This document shows, piece after piece, positions 27,219 to 36,847 of a stretch of DNA of 64,000 nt (within the stretch, counting starts at the first letter, position 1; the number at the start of each line of letters is the position of its first letter). Source of the stretch: Nitrosococcus watsonii C-113. Its GTDB lineage: Bacteria > Pseudomonadota > Gammaproteobacteria > Nitrosococcales > Nitrosococcaceae. Both the position numbers and the translations under genes were made by a program. The notes below the pieces were generated by a model that made no database searches, was not told where the DNA came from, and worked only from the letters and a program-made list of their open reading frames with translations. The stretch is taken from positions 3,068,001 to 3,132,000 of the forward strand of contig NC_014315.1 in the NCBI RefSeq assembly GCF_000143085.1. The letters are read 5' to 3'.

Positions 27219-29258
27219 TCAGGCGGCAATACCACTGTGGCGGAGCAAGGCGTCGATGACAGGCTCTCGGCCCCGAAATTCGATAAATAACTCCAGGGGA
27301 TCACGGCTGCCTCCCTGCTCTAAAATGCTGCTCATGAAGGCCCCACCCGCCTGCCGATCAAAAATACCTTCTTCCTCAAACCGGGAAAAGGCATCCGCCG
27401 ACAAAACCTCAGCCCACTTATAGCTATAATAACCGGCGGCATAACCGCCAGCAAAAATATGACTGAAGCTGTGGGCGAAACGATTAAAGGGCGGCGGCTT
27501 GACAACGGCAACCTGCGCCCGCACCTCCTGCAGCATCTCATCAATCCGGGCGCCTTTTGCAGGGTCATATTCCAGATGTAGGCGAAAATCGAACAAGGCA
27601 AACTCAAGCTGGCGGACCATCATCATCCCCGAGAGAAAATTTTTGGCCGCTAACATACGCTCAAACAATTTCCCGGGGAGAGGCTCATCGGTTTCAACAT
27701 GACGGGCAATGAGATCCAATGCTTCCCGCTGCCAACACCAGTTTTCCATGAACTGGCTAGGCAGTTCCACCGCATCCCAGAGCACACCGCCAATTCCAGC
27801 CACACTAGGATAATCCACCTTGGTAAGCAGGTGATGCAGCCCATGGCCAAATTCGTGGAACAAAGTGATCACTTCATTATGGGTGAACAGAGCGGGCTTA
27901 TCGCCTACCGGTGGTGTCAAGTTACAGGTCAAATAGGCCACCGGAATTTGTAGTTGACTTCCCTGGCGCTTGCGAGATAGGCAATCGTCCATCCATGCCC
28001 CACCCCGCTTGTTGCTGCGGGCGTAAAGATCCAGGTAGAACCGTCCCCGCAACTCGCCGCTGTCATCGAAAATATCGAAAAAACGCACCTCGGGATGCCA
28101 GGTATCCACATCTTTGCGTTCCCGGATATCCAGGCCATAGAGATAATTGACGATGGTAAATAATCCTCCTAGCACCTGTTGGGCCGGGAAATAAGGCTTG
28201 AGTTCCTCCTGGGAAACGGCGTATTTGTGCTGCCGCAGCTTTTCTCCATAATAAGCCACATCCCAGACTTGGAGTTCATCGACACCATACTGTGCTTGGG
28301 CAAAGAATTGAATCTCGGCAAAGTCCCGCTCGGCCACTTTCTTGGAGCGTGCGGATAAATCATTAAGAAAATCCAGTACTTGCTGAGTATTTGCAGCCAT
28401 TTTGGTGGCCAGTGATCGCTCGGCATAATTGGCAAAGCCAAGCAGTTGCGCTACCTCGTGGCGCAAAGCCAGGATTTCTTCCATGATTCGAGTATTATCC
28501 CAACGCCCCCCGTGGAGACCCTGATCCGAGGCGCGGGTAACGAAAGCAGTATATAGTTCCTCCCGCAGCTCCGGATCATCGGCGTAGGTCGTGACCGCAA
28601 TATAGGAGGGTGCTTCCAAAGTCAGCAACCAGCCTTCCAGACCTGCCCGTTCCGCTGCCTGGCGTGCTTGGGTCCGCGCTCCCTCGGGTAATCCCGCCAG
28701 CGCCACCTCATCCGTAAGATGTTTACGCCAAGCTTGCGTCGCATCCAACAGATTTTCCTCGAATTTGGCGCTCAAACCAACTAACCGCTGCTGAATAGCT
28801 TTGAAGCGAGTCTTCTTTTCCGATGGCAAGATCACGCCTGATAGCCGGAAATCGCGTAGGGCATTGGCAATAATTTTTTGCTGGGGAATACTCAGGCTTG
28901 AATACTCAGCGCCTTCAGCAATTGTTTGAAAGGCCCGGTACAAGCCTTCGTTTTGCCTAAGCTCAGTAGTAAATTCGCTAAGCTTAGGCAAACAAGCATT
29001 ATAAGCCCGCCGCAATTCATCGTTATTAACCACCGCGTTCATATGGGAAATGGGGGACCAAACGCGGTCAAGGCGCTCCTGCAGCTCTTCTAATGGCTGC
29101 ACTAGATTATCCCAGGTGTAGGCGGCAGGGCGGGTAAGCAGTTGCTCGATCAAAGTCCGCCCCTCCGCTAGAACGCAGTCAATGGCGGACTCCGCATGGG
29201 CTGGCTGAATCTTTGAAAAGGGAGGTAGGCTCGCAAATTCAAGGAGTGGATTGCTCAT
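27219..29258 (-). CDS. prlC: Oligopeptidase A
   Basis: PrlC is a cytoplasmic M3-family zinc peptidase that degrades signal peptides and other oligopeptides. The 679-residue protein carries the zinc motif HEFGH in TLFHEFGHGLHHLL (about 465), with the third ligand glutamate in VELPSQFMENW about 25 residues later. The xthA gene follows almost directly, so the two may be cotranscribed. Confidence 0.95.
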   Translation of the reverse strand: MSNPLLEFASLPPFSKIQPAHAESAIDCVLAEGRTLIEQLLTRPAAYTWDNLVQPLEELQERLDRVWSPISHMNAVVNNDELRRAYNACLPKLSEFTTELRQNEGLYRAFQTIAEGAEYSSLSIPQQKIIANALRDFRLSGVILPSEKKTRFKAIQQRLVGLSAKFEENLLDATQAWRKHLTDEVALAGLPEGARTQARQAAERAGLEGWLLTLEAPSYIAVTTYADDPELREELYTAFVTRASDQGLHGGRWDNTRIMEEILALRHEVAQLLGFANYAERSLATKMAANTQQVLDFLNDLSARSKKVAERDFAEIQFFAQAQYGVDELQVWDVAYYGEKLRQHKYAVSQEELKPYFPAQQVLGGLFTIVNYLYGLDIRERKDVDTWHPEVRFFDIFDDSGELRGRFYLDLYARSNKRGGAWMDDCLSRKRQGSQLQIPVAYLTCNLTPPVGDKPALFTHNEVITLFHEFGHGLHHLLTKVDYPSVAGIGGVLWDAVELPSQFMENWCWQREALDLIARHVETDEPLPGKLFERMLAAKNFLSGMMMVRQLEFALFDFRLHLEYDPAKGARIDEMLQEVRAQVAVVKPPPFNRFAHSFSHIFAGGYAAGYYSYKWAEVLSADAFSRFEEEGIFDRQAGGAFMSSILEQGGSRDPLELFIEFRGREPVIDALLRHSGIAA

Positions 29259-29334
29259 CTTGATCCCAATTATAATCCAAAGCTAACATACTTCCTAAAC
29301 TTTACCAGATAAAGGCTCTCGCAAGAACAATGAC

Positions 29335-31389
29335 TTACAATACCTGCACCACCACCATAGTAGCATCGTCTTCAAAAGTTCTCCTATGGCGAAAAGCTTG
29401 CAGCCGTTCAATGATGGCCGCGATAATCTCCCGAGGCTCCGATCCCCTTTGATGATATTCATTAAGCAAGTCACAGAGGCGCTCAATTCCAAAAAAATCG
29501 CCTTTTTTATTCTCGGCTTCAGTGATGCCATCAGTGTAGAGAAAAAGCATATCTCCCCGTTGCAGGCTCACGGAGCACTCCTCGAAAACAACCTCTTTAT
29601 TTACGCCAAGCACCAACCCATCCGCGTCCAGTTGCTTGCAGCGTTGCCCTTGTCGAAACAATAATGGTGGAAGATGGCCCGCATTAGCATAGGTCAATTG
29701 GCGTGTCACTGTATCGTAACGCAAATAACAGAGAGTGATGAAAAGATCGGATCGATCCAAATCTTCATAAAGTGTTTTATTAAGGCTAGATAGCGTCTCC
29801 GCCACCGTTCTATGTAAATGAAACTGCGCCTTTAGCGCGCTTCGCGCCTCGACCATCAACAATGCCGGTCCCACGGAATGCCCCGAGACATCCGCAATCA
29901 CAATGTCAATGGTATTATCCCGCCACTGAAAATGATCAAAATAATCTCCGCCCACATGGGTGGCGGGGAGGCAATGGCCCATGATTTTTACCGTCGGCAA
30001 TATCAGCGGGGCGGAAGGAAATAAGGATTCTTGGATTTGCTGGGCGATTCGCATTTCGTTTTGGGCTACTGCCAGCTTCACCCGTGCTTGCCGAATAGCC
30101 TCTTCCGTTTCTTTTTGCTGGGTAAGATCGCGCAGAAAACTGCTAAACATGTAACTGCCCCCTACATTTAAGGGCGAGACGGTCAGCTCAACCGGAAATT
30201 CATGCCCATCTCGATGCAGGGCGCTCAGTTCAATTCGATTACCCAAAATGGGTCCCTTGCCAGTATTTAAAAATCGCCGCAGCCCCTGCCGGTGAGCTTC
30301 CCGATGACGGGGAGGAATAATGGTATCGGCTAATGACGCTCCCAATACCTCCTCCCGCTCCCAACCAAAAATTTTTTCAGCCTGGGGATTCCAGTCGGTA
30401 ATTAACTCGTCGGCATTCATCAGGATGACGGCATCCAAGGCATTCTCAATGATCAACCGGGTTTGGGCTTCACTCTCCCGCAAGGCCACCTCAACCCGCT
30501 TCCGCTCGGTGATATCTTCTTGAATCGCCAAAAAGTGGGTAGGATTACCCTTTTCATCACGAAGCGAGGTGATTGTCTCCAAGGCCCAATAAAGCTCGCC
30601 ACTTTTTTTCCGATCCTGAATTTCATCCCGCCATTCACGACCCGCGCGAATGGTTTCCCATAATCGCCGGTATTGCTCAAGAGGAGTTTTTCCAGATTGT
30701 AGCAAACTCGGATTTTTACCGATCACTTCCTCGGCCTGGTAGCCAGTTAACCGCGTAAAAGAGGGATTCACATATTCGATGTTGCCCTTGAGGCTGGTGA
30801 TCAGAATAGCATTGGGACTTTGCTCCAACGCACGGGAAAGCATAAATACCAGCTCGTCGGTCCGCCGGGTGGCAGTAATATCCCGATCAATACCACGCCA
30901 TTTGAGCAAATGATTTTGCTCATCAAAGATAGGCGTTGCCATCGATTCGGTAAAAACAAGGTGGCCATCCTGGTGCTGGTAGCGGCGGATAAAACGCTGA
31001 ACCCCCTCCCCTGTCTCAGCGCCTTGCTGCATTTTCGAGCGCAGCGCCTCCGCCTCCTCGGCAGGAGCGAATTCATAATAAAACCGCCCCATCAACGTCT
31101 GACAAGAATAGCCCAAAATGGCATTCACACTGGCACTACAATAAGTATAACGGCCCTCGGCATCTTGCTCCCAGATCCATTCCTTTGTCATGGCGGCGAT
31201 CTGGTTAAAACGTTCTTCGCTTTCTTTAAGAGTTGCCTTGACGGCCTCCAGCTCAACCGCTTGCTGAGATAAGCGTTCTTTCAGATTAACGAATTGCCGG
31301 GGTAACGCTTGGTCAGCAAATTTTTCTTTAGCCAACTCGCGCTCTAACTCCAATTCGGCACGGATAGGATCAGTTTCTCGTTTACTCAT
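29335..31389 (-). CDS. PAS-PAS-PAS sensor with SpoIIE-type serine phosphatase
   Basis: This 684-residue protein probably dephosphorylates an anti-sigma-factor antagonist in a partner-switching system, as RsbU does. A short coiled coil (about 1-55) is followed by three PAS domains (about 60-180, 190-310, 315-440) and a PP2C-type SpoIIE domain (about 470-684). Metal-binding aspartates appear in HVGGDYFDHF, IADVSGHSVGPALL and LYTDGITEAEN. No membrane segment is seen, so it senses in the cytoplasm. It is divergent from a GAF-SpoIIE gene beyond a 690-base gap. Confidence 0.9.
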   Translation of the reverse strand: MSKRETDPIRAELELERELAKEKFADQALPRQFVNLKERLSQQAVELEAVKATLKESEERFNQIAAMTKEWIWEQDAEGRYTYCSASVNAILGYSCQTLMGRFYYEFAPAEEAEALRSKMQQGAETGEGVQRFIRRYQHQDGHLVFTESMATPIFDEQNHLLKWRGIDRDITATRRTDELVFMLSRALEQSPNAILITSLKGNIEYVNPSFTRLTGYQAEEVIGKNPSLLQSGKTPLEQYRRLWETIRAGREWRDEIQDRKKSGELYWALETITSLRDEKGNPTHFLAIQEDITERKRVEVALRESEAQTRLIIENALDAVILMNADELITDWNPQAEKIFGWEREEVLGASLADTIIPPRHREAHRQGLRRFLNTGKGPILGNRIELSALHRDGHEFPVELTVSPLNVGGSYMFSSFLRDLTQQKETEEAIRQARVKLAVAQNEMRIAQQIQESLFPSAPLILPTVKIMGHCLPATHVGGDYFDHFQWRDNTIDIVIADVSGHSVGPALLMVEARSALKAQFHLHRTVAETLSSLNKTLYEDLDRSDLFITLCYLRYDTVTRQLTYANAGHLPPLLFRQGQRCKQLDADGLVLGVNKEVVFEECSVSLQRGDMLFLYTDGITEAENKKGDFFGIERLCDLLNEYHQRGSEPREIIAAIIERLQAFRHRRTFEDDATMVVVQVL

Positions 31390-32079
31390 TACCTATAGAC
31401 ACCGATCAAATTGCTCGGCCGGCGCGACTCAATAGCTACCATAACTCCCAATTTACCTATTTCCTTAAAGAATCCTCCACTAACGCACATTAGAGATCAA
31501 TAGCCTTTCCATCCTCCGCCTACCCCCAAAAACTTTCCCTAACGGAGATGGCTTGTTCAAATAACGTTTTTGCTGTGCTTATATTCTAAAAAAGCGCACA
31601 CTTACGTACCGCCTCTATCCTAATAGAAGAGAAACAAGTAGAACTCGTTTAAAGGATAACTCCTTAATAGGAATCTGAGCAAGCGAGAAAAGCAATCGCT
31701 CCCTGCTTAATTAAAATAAGAAATCAACGGGAAATCCCGGCGCTTCAGCAGGACTACGAACATCCCAGATGGCCGTATCTCCTAACTAAAAACAAGCTGC
31801 CCTGATAACCCCTCCCCCTAGAGCAGGAAGTCCTTTGAGTTTATCAAACCGCTAGACTAGAAGAAAGACGGTTTCGGCCAAACCAGAAACCCCGTCACTT
31901 TAAAGATAGGATCTATCCTGAAAATAGTCTATACAAAATATCATATATTATGATTTTTATATGCCGTTAGGCAGGAAGGCCTAATATTTTTCGCAGGAGA
32001 AAAAATGTATATGATTTTTTCTCCTGCGAAAAATATCTCGACGGCAAGGATGAAGTAGCGGTCCCTGGATATAGTATTG
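31390..32079. other. Long intergenic region between two SpoIIE phosphatase genes
   Basis: Nearly 690 bases between two divergent genes show no convincing coding frame. The stretch is AT-rich near 32079 and contains a perfect hairpin (see separate entry). An open frame crossing it on the minus strand is largely antisense to the next gene and was rejected. Promoters for both genes must lie here, but none was clear enough to place. Confidence 0.5.
31984..32036. repeat. Perfect 23-bp inverted repeat with 7-base loop
   Basis: Arms 31984-32006 and 32014-32036 are exact complements around the loop GTATATG; the core reads CGCAGGAGAAAAAAT and its complement. It ends 43 bases before the start of the GAF-SpoIIE gene, so it would lie in its 5' untranslated RNA or promoter. 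It lacks the T-run position of a normal terminator on the plus strand. It could be an RNA switch, a MITE-like palindrome or a dimeric regulator site. Confidence 0.9.
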
Positions 32080-33384
32080 ATGAACTTCAAAAATGGAGCT
32101 ATTCCCGCCATTGTGAATATTTCTCTACCAGAGGGGAAATTAACCGATATTCGGGCTGCAGACTTACTGCGTTTGCTAGAGATTTCTCGACAACTCGCAA
32201 TCATCACGGATCTACAAAAATTATTAACTACCATTGAGCACACGGCATTAAAAATTTTTGCCTGCGAACGAGCCACCGTATTTGTCTTTGACCATGAGAC
32301 TAACGAATTATATAGCTACGTAACTTCCCGATCAGAAAAAATCCGCTTTTCAGCCAAACAAGGAATTGCAGGAGACTGTTTCCATAATAACCACATCATA
32401 AAAGTCTCCGATGCTTATAAAGATCCTCGATTCAACCCCGCTGTGGATGATGAAACTAAATTTAAAACGCAAAGTATACTTGCTTGTCCACTAACCACCC
32501 ATGACCAAACTCCAATCGGGGTATTACAAGTACTGAATAAATACAGCGGAGAATTTAATCAATGGGATGAGATATTACTTAGAACTTTGAGCGCGCAATG
32601 CGGAGTAGCTCTGGAAAGGCAATTTCTTCTGGAACAATTCGTGGAAAAACAGCGTCTTCAGCATGATATAAATATTGCCCGGAAGATTCAACAACATCTT
32701 CTGCCTAAGCAGTCACCAGCAGTAGAGGGCTTTGATATTGCTGCTTGGAATCAGCCGGCAGAAGAAACGGGTGGTGATTTTTTTGATTATCAACCACTCA
32801 TTGACGGCCGTTTGATGTTAACTATCGCCGATGTGACGGGACATGGTATTGGCCCTGCACTGGTTGCCGCGCAATGCCATGCACTGCAAAGAGCAGTTTT
32901 TTCTCTCCTGCCGGAGATTCAACAAGTTGCTACGCTCGTCAATCGTTTATTGTCGGAAGATATTCCAGATGACAGGTTTGTAACAGTATTTTTTGCTTTA
33001 TTATCGCCCCGTGACCAAGAACTTGTTTTTACTTCCGCAGGACATGGGCCAATTTTATTATTTCAAGCAAAAAATAACCAAATACAGAAATTACCCACCC
33101 ATGGACCGCCCATTGGGATACTTCCCACTATCATTTATGAAGGGCGGGATCGGGTACTCTTCAGACGAGGAGATATGCTTATTACCTTTACCGATGGTTT
33201 TTTTGAATGGGTGAATTCAGAGGGTAAACCCTTTGGAATAGAACGGATTTGCAAAATCGTCAAACACTACTCAACGCTTCCCGCAGCTGAAATTATCCAA
33301 CAGATTTACCGTGAACTCCTCGCCTACACCCAAGGTGTTTCCCAGTCTGATGATCTTACAGCATTAATCATCAAAAAGAATTAA
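32080..33384 (+). CDS. GAF-domain SpoIIE-type serine phosphatase
   Basis: A 434-residue RsbU-like phosphatase. The N-terminal GAF domain (about 35-185; CERATVFVFDHETNELYS, GIAGDCFHNN) should bind a small ligand, and the C-terminal PP2C domain (about 215-434) has the metal motifs TGGDFFDYQP, IADVTGHGIGPALV and TFTDGFFEW. The frame opens at a TTG (32077) next to an ATG (32080); the ATG is taken. The ribosome site is weak. It shares its enzyme type with the divergent gene at 29335, which suggests both feed one partner-switch output. Confidence 0.9.
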   Translation: MNFKNGAIPAIVNISLPEGKLTDIRAADLLRLLEISRQLAIITDLQKLLTTIEHTALKIFACERATVFVFDHETNELYSYVTSRSEKIRFSAKQGIAGDCFHNNHIIKVSDAYKDPRFNPAVDDETKFKTQSILACPLTTHDQTPIGVLQVLNKYSGEFNQWDEILLRTLSAQCGVALERQFLLEQFVEKQRLQHDINIARKIQQHLLPKQSPAVEGFDIAAWNQPAEETGGDFFDYQPLIDGRLMLTIADVTGHGIGPALVAAQCHALQRAVFSLLPEIQQVATLVNRLLSEDIPDDRFVTVFFALLSPRDQELVFTSAGHGPILLFQAKNNQIQKLPTHGPPIGILPTIIYEGRDRVLFRRGDMLITFTDGFFEWVNSEGKPFGIERICKIVKHYSTLPAAEIIQQIYRELLAYTQGVSQSDDLTALIIKKN

Positions 33385-33728
33385 AATTAATCATCATTAA
33401 TTTACCCTCTCTATATGAAGAGTTTTTCTGTATAAAACCCAAAACGGAAAGGCCCAAAGTAATAAATGCTGGTAAGAGAAGTATCCACGGGTAAAAAAAC
33501 GGTTCATTCCTGAACCACATCGCGCTAATAAAAACTTGAGTTAGACCCTAAAAAACCATTTTGCAATAATTAGGATCACTATAGCGTATGGCCCCTTAGC
33601 TTGCTGCTAAGAATAAAGCATCCAGGTAACCATCCCCTTGACCTTCCAGTAACTGGAAGGTGGAGAGTCCAACTTATAGTTAGAATAGGCCCGGTACTGA
33701 ACTTAGCTAAAAAGGGAGTGATAGGCTC
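33385..33728. other. Intergenic region upstream of copA
   Basis: The first half is AT-rich with no gene. The second half carries the copper-responsive promoter entered separately, then about 60 bases of leader before copA with AAAAAGGGAGTG as ribosome site. Confidence 0.6.
33638..33668 (+). promoter_or_regulatory. CueR-type copper-responsive promoter of copA
   Basis: A -35 box TTGACC (33638-33643) overlaps a perfect 21-base dyad at 33641-33661, arms ACCTTCCAGT and complement around a central A. With a 19-base spacer the -10 falls at 33663-33668 (GAGAGT, weak). Overlong spacing with a dyad inside it is the hallmark of MerR-family promoters, and ACCTTCC...GGAAGGT is the CueR consensus. The cueR-like gene is the last gene of this operon. 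Confidence 0.87.
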
Positions 33729-36182
33729 ATGTTAGAAATATCACGCTTAACCACGGATCAAGAATCTTCCCCCGCACCCCCCCTTAAGAAAGCGGCACAA
33801 ACACTTGTCTTGCCCATCAAGGGCATGACCTGCGCTACTTGCTCAACGCGGCTAGAGCGAGTACTCAACAAAATCCTTGGGGTAGTAAAATCCCAGGTCA
33901 ACCTAGCATCGGAACAAGCCAACATTACCTTTGACCCGCAACAAACCTCCCCCCAGCGGTTCTATCAAGCCATTACTCAGGCGGGCTTTAGCGTGCCCCT
34001 GGAAGGGATGGAATTCCATATTGGAGGCATGACCTGCGCCACCTGCTCAACCCGGCTGGAAAAGGTATTCTCTCGGCTAACCGGAGTCAGCGAAGTAACC
34101 GTTAACCTAGCGACAGAGCGAGCGCTGTTAAAGGCACCGGCAGGGATGCTGCCTCCCGCCGCTGTCATTGCGGCTGCTCAACGAGCTGGCTTTACCGCAA
34201 CACCCTTGTCCAATCAGTCGGAAAAACGGAACCAGGATGAGACCGAGAAAATAGCCGAGGAACAACGGGAATGGAACCAGTTACTGCTTGCCATACTCCT
34301 TACCTTACCTTTAGCTTTGCCCATGTTGCTCATGCCCTTCGATATCCATGCCGACTTGCCCGCTGGGATTCAATTCCTACTGGCCACGCCAGTACAGTTT
34401 TGGGTCGGCCGCCGCTTTTATAAGGGCGCTTACCGATCATTGCGCGGTGGGAGCGCCAACATGGATGTGCTAGTTGTCCTCGGCACCTCCGCAGCCTGGG
34501 GACTCAGCACCTGGAATACGCTTGTGCCAGGTACGGGTAGCGATCTGTATTTTGAAGCCTCAGCCATGGTCATGACTCTGATTCTACTTGGTAAACGTCT
34601 CGAAGGAAGAGCAAAACGAAGCGCGGCTTCAGCGATCCGTGCTCTAATGGCGCTCCAACCCGGGATTGCCCGAATAGAGCGGGAAGGGAAAATACTCGAA
34701 GTTCCCATTGAGCAAGTCGCAAAAGGCAATAGTGTCCTAGTGCGGGCAGGAGAACGGGTACCTGTTGACGGCGTTATCCTGGAAGGCTACAGCCAATTGG
34801 ATGAGTCTCTCATCACCGGTGAGAGCCTGCCAGTATCCCGGGGAGAAGGAGAGACCATTACCGGCGGCTCAATTAATGGGGGGGGGCTACTGCGCGTTCG
34901 CGCTACTACCGTGGGGGCTGAATCGACGCTGGCGCGTATCATCCGCCTGGTAGAAGATGCCCAAGCCAGTAAAGCGCCGGTGCAAAAATTAGTAGACCGG
35001 GTGGCCCATGTCTTTGTCCCGGTCGTGGTAGCTTTGGCCCTGCTAACCTTTGCTGGCTGGTGGTGGTTAGAGGGATCGACAGATACCGCATTTATAGCAG
35101 CCATCTCGGTACTCGTCATTGCCTGTCCCTGCGCCCTGGGCCTCGCTACACCTACCGCCTTGATGGTAGGAACAGGCGTTGCCGCTCGTTATGGTATTTT
35201 AATTCGGGATGCGGTGGCACTGGAGCGGGCCCAAAATACCAATACGGTCGTGTTTGATAAAACGGGAACACTTACCGAGGGCCAACCCACCCTTGTCGAG
35301 ATACTTGCGGTAGGAGGTATTTCCGAGGAAACATTGCTGCAATGGGTAGCTTCTGCCCAACAGGGCAGTGAGCACTCCCTAGCCAAAGCGGTACTGGCTA
35401 AAGCGCAGGGACTTCCCTTGCATCCGCCTCGGGATTTCCACAGCCTTCCTGGACGAGGTCTCCGCGCTCAAGTCCAGGACCGGACTCTAATAATAGGTAA
35501 TCTTCGTCTAATGCGGGAACACCAGGTGGACGTCACCTCTTTGTCGGTCCGCGCCCAAGGACTTGAGGAAAGCGGCCATACCCTCATGTGGGTGGCGGAA
35601 ATCAACTCAGCAGCCCCATTGCTGGGCGTGCTAGCCGTCACTGATCCCATCAAAAAGACCGCGCCGCAAGCGATAGCTGCATTACGAGCGCAAGGCTTAA
35701 CTACAATGATACTGAGCGGGGATAACCCGCGCGCCGCTCAGGCAGTGGCCGATAAAGTAGGTATCGACCAAGTAATTGCCGAAGTTTTACCTGAAGACAA
35801 GGCGGCACATATTCAGGCATTACGGACCAAAGGTTGCCATGTGGCGATGATTGGCGACGGGGTCAACGATGCTCCGGCCTTAGCTGCAGCGGATGTGGGG
35901 ATGGCCATGGGCACCGGCACCGATGTGGCCATGGAAGCCGCCGGGATTACCCTTATGCGTGGCGAACCCACTTTGGTGGCGGCAGCCTTGTCTATTTCCC
36001 AGGCGACCTACCATAAGATTCGCCAAAATCTTTTCTGGGCTTTTATTTATAATGTCATCGCTATTCCTTTAGCGGCTTCAGGGATGCTAAGCCCAGTCAT
36101 AGCAGGAGCAGCGATGGCCCTGTCCTCGGTAAGCGTCGTTTCGAATTCTTTACTATTGCGGCGCTGGCAACCAGAGAACTAA
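33729..36182 (+). CDS. copA: Copper-exporting P1B-type ATPase CopA
   Basis: CopA pumps Cu(I) out of the cytoplasm. The 817-residue protein has two N-terminal heavy-metal domains, each with GMTCATCSTRLE (about 34 and 100), six to eight membrane segments, TGES in LITGESLPVSR, the transport motif CPCALGLATPTA, the phosphorylation site DKTGTLTEG and the hinge GDGVNDAPALAAADVGMAMG. The conserved HP of the nucleotide domain reads HS here (GSEHSLAKAVL). It is followed at 26 bases by copZ and then by cueR, behind a CueR-type promoter. Confidence 0.95.
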   Translation: MLEISRLTTDQESSPAPPLKKAAQTLVLPIKGMTCATCSTRLERVLNKILGVVKSQVNLASEQANITFDPQQTSPQRFYQAITQAGFSVPLEGMEFHIGGMTCATCSTRLEKVFSRLTGVSEVTVNLATERALLKAPAGMLPPAAVIAAAQRAGFTATPLSNQSEKRNQDETEKIAEEQREWNQLLLAILLTLPLALPMLLMPFDIHADLPAGIQFLLATPVQFWVGRRFYKGAYRSLRGGSANMDVLVVLGTSAAWGLSTWNTLVPGTGSDLYFEASAMVMTLILLGKRLEGRAKRSAASAIRALMALQPGIARIEREGKILEVPIEQVAKGNSVLVRAGERVPVDGVILEGYSQLDESLITGESLPVSRGEGETITGGSINGGGLLRVRATTVGAESTLARIIRLVEDAQASKAPVQKLVDRVAHVFVPVVVALALLTFAGWWWLEGSTDTAFIAAISVLVIACPCALGLATPTALMVGTGVAARYGILIRDAVALERAQNTNTVVFDKTGTLTEGQPTLVEILAVGGISEETLLQWVASAQQGSEHSLAKAVLAKAQGLPLHPPRDFHSLPGRGLRAQVQDRTLIIGNLRLMREHQVDVTSLSVRAQGLEESGHTLMWVAEINSAAPLLGVLAVTDPIKKTAPQAIAALRAQGLTTMILSGDNPRAAQAVADKVGIDQVIAEVLPEDKAAHIQALRTKGCHVAMIGDGVNDAPALAAADVGMAMGTGTDVAMEAAGITLMRGEPTLVAAALSISQATYHKIRQNLFWAFIYNVIAIPLAASGMLSPVIAGAAMALSSVSVVSNSLLLRRWQPEN

Positions 36183-36208
36183 TAAATTATTTCATCTTTT
36201 TAAGGAAA

Positions 36209-36421
36209 GTGACCATGGAAAAAACTTACAAAGTAGAAGGCATGACCTGCGGAGCCTGTGCCCAATCCGTAGAAAAAGCGATTAGTGGGGTAGCGCCTAC
36301 CGCAACTGTCAAGGTCGATTTAGAAAACAACCAAGTGACCGTCACTGGAGTCGAGGACGATAACCTGGTCGCTCAAGCTGTGGAAGACGCTGGCTTTGAT
36401 TACGAAGGGCCGGTCTTTTAA
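36209..36421 (+). CDS. copZ: Copper chaperone CopZ-like heavy-metal-associated protein
   Basis: A 70-residue single HMA domain with the metal motif GMTCGACAQSV (about residues 10-20). Such chaperones hand Cu(I) to CopA. It has AAGGAAAG before its ATG and lies between copA and cueR, so it shares the copper-induced transcript. Confidence 0.92.
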   Translation: MTMEKTYKVEGMTCGACAQSVEKAISGVAPTATVKVDLENNQVTVTGVEDDNLVAQAVEDAGFDYEGPVF

Positions 36422-36445
36422 AAAGGATTAGGAATAAAAATCAAG

Positions 36446-36847
36446 ATGAACATTGGTGAGACCGCAAAACGAGCTGGGCTACCGGCCAAAACTATCCGTT
36501 ATTATGAAAGCATTGGTCTAGTTTACCCTCCGCGGCGAGGAAGTAACGGCTATCGGCGTTACGATCAAGAAACCGTTCATATCCTCCAGTTTATCAGGCG
36601 GGCTCGCGGACTTGGCTTCAGCGTCGAGGAGTGCCGCAATTTGCTCTCGCTGTACCGAGATAAAAACCGGGCTAGTGCTGAAGTTAAACGTCTCACCAAG
36701 CAACGGGTGGCTGACATCGATACCAAAATTGCCGAACTCACCGCTATGCGGACCACGCTTACTCAGCTTATCGAACGTTGCCAAGGCGGCCAGCGGCCTG
36801 ATTGTCCCATTCTGGAAGGTCTATCCCAGCCTCAACCTAGATATTAA
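36446..36847 (+). CDS. cueR: MerR-family copper regulator CueR-like
   Basis: A 133-residue MerR-type activator. The N-terminal winged helix (MNIGETAKRAGLPAKTIRYYESIGL) is followed by a dimer coiled coil and a C-terminal metal loop C-x7-C (CQGGQRPDC), the spacing known for Cu(I) sensing by CueR. It is the last gene of copA-copZ-cueR and should act on the dyad promoter at 33638, giving autoregulation. Confidence 0.92.
   Translation: MNIGETAKRAGLPAKTIRYYESIGLVYPPRRGSNGYRRYDQETVHILQFIRRARGLGFSVEECRNLLSLYRDKNRASAEVKRLTKQRVADIDTKIAELTAMRTTLTQLIERCQGGQRPDCPILEGLSQPQPRY

Noticed and set aside
31941-32276. Minus-strand 111-codon frame crossing the hairpin
   Set aside because: Most of it is antisense to the GAF-SpoIIE gene, and the rest reads through the palindrome.
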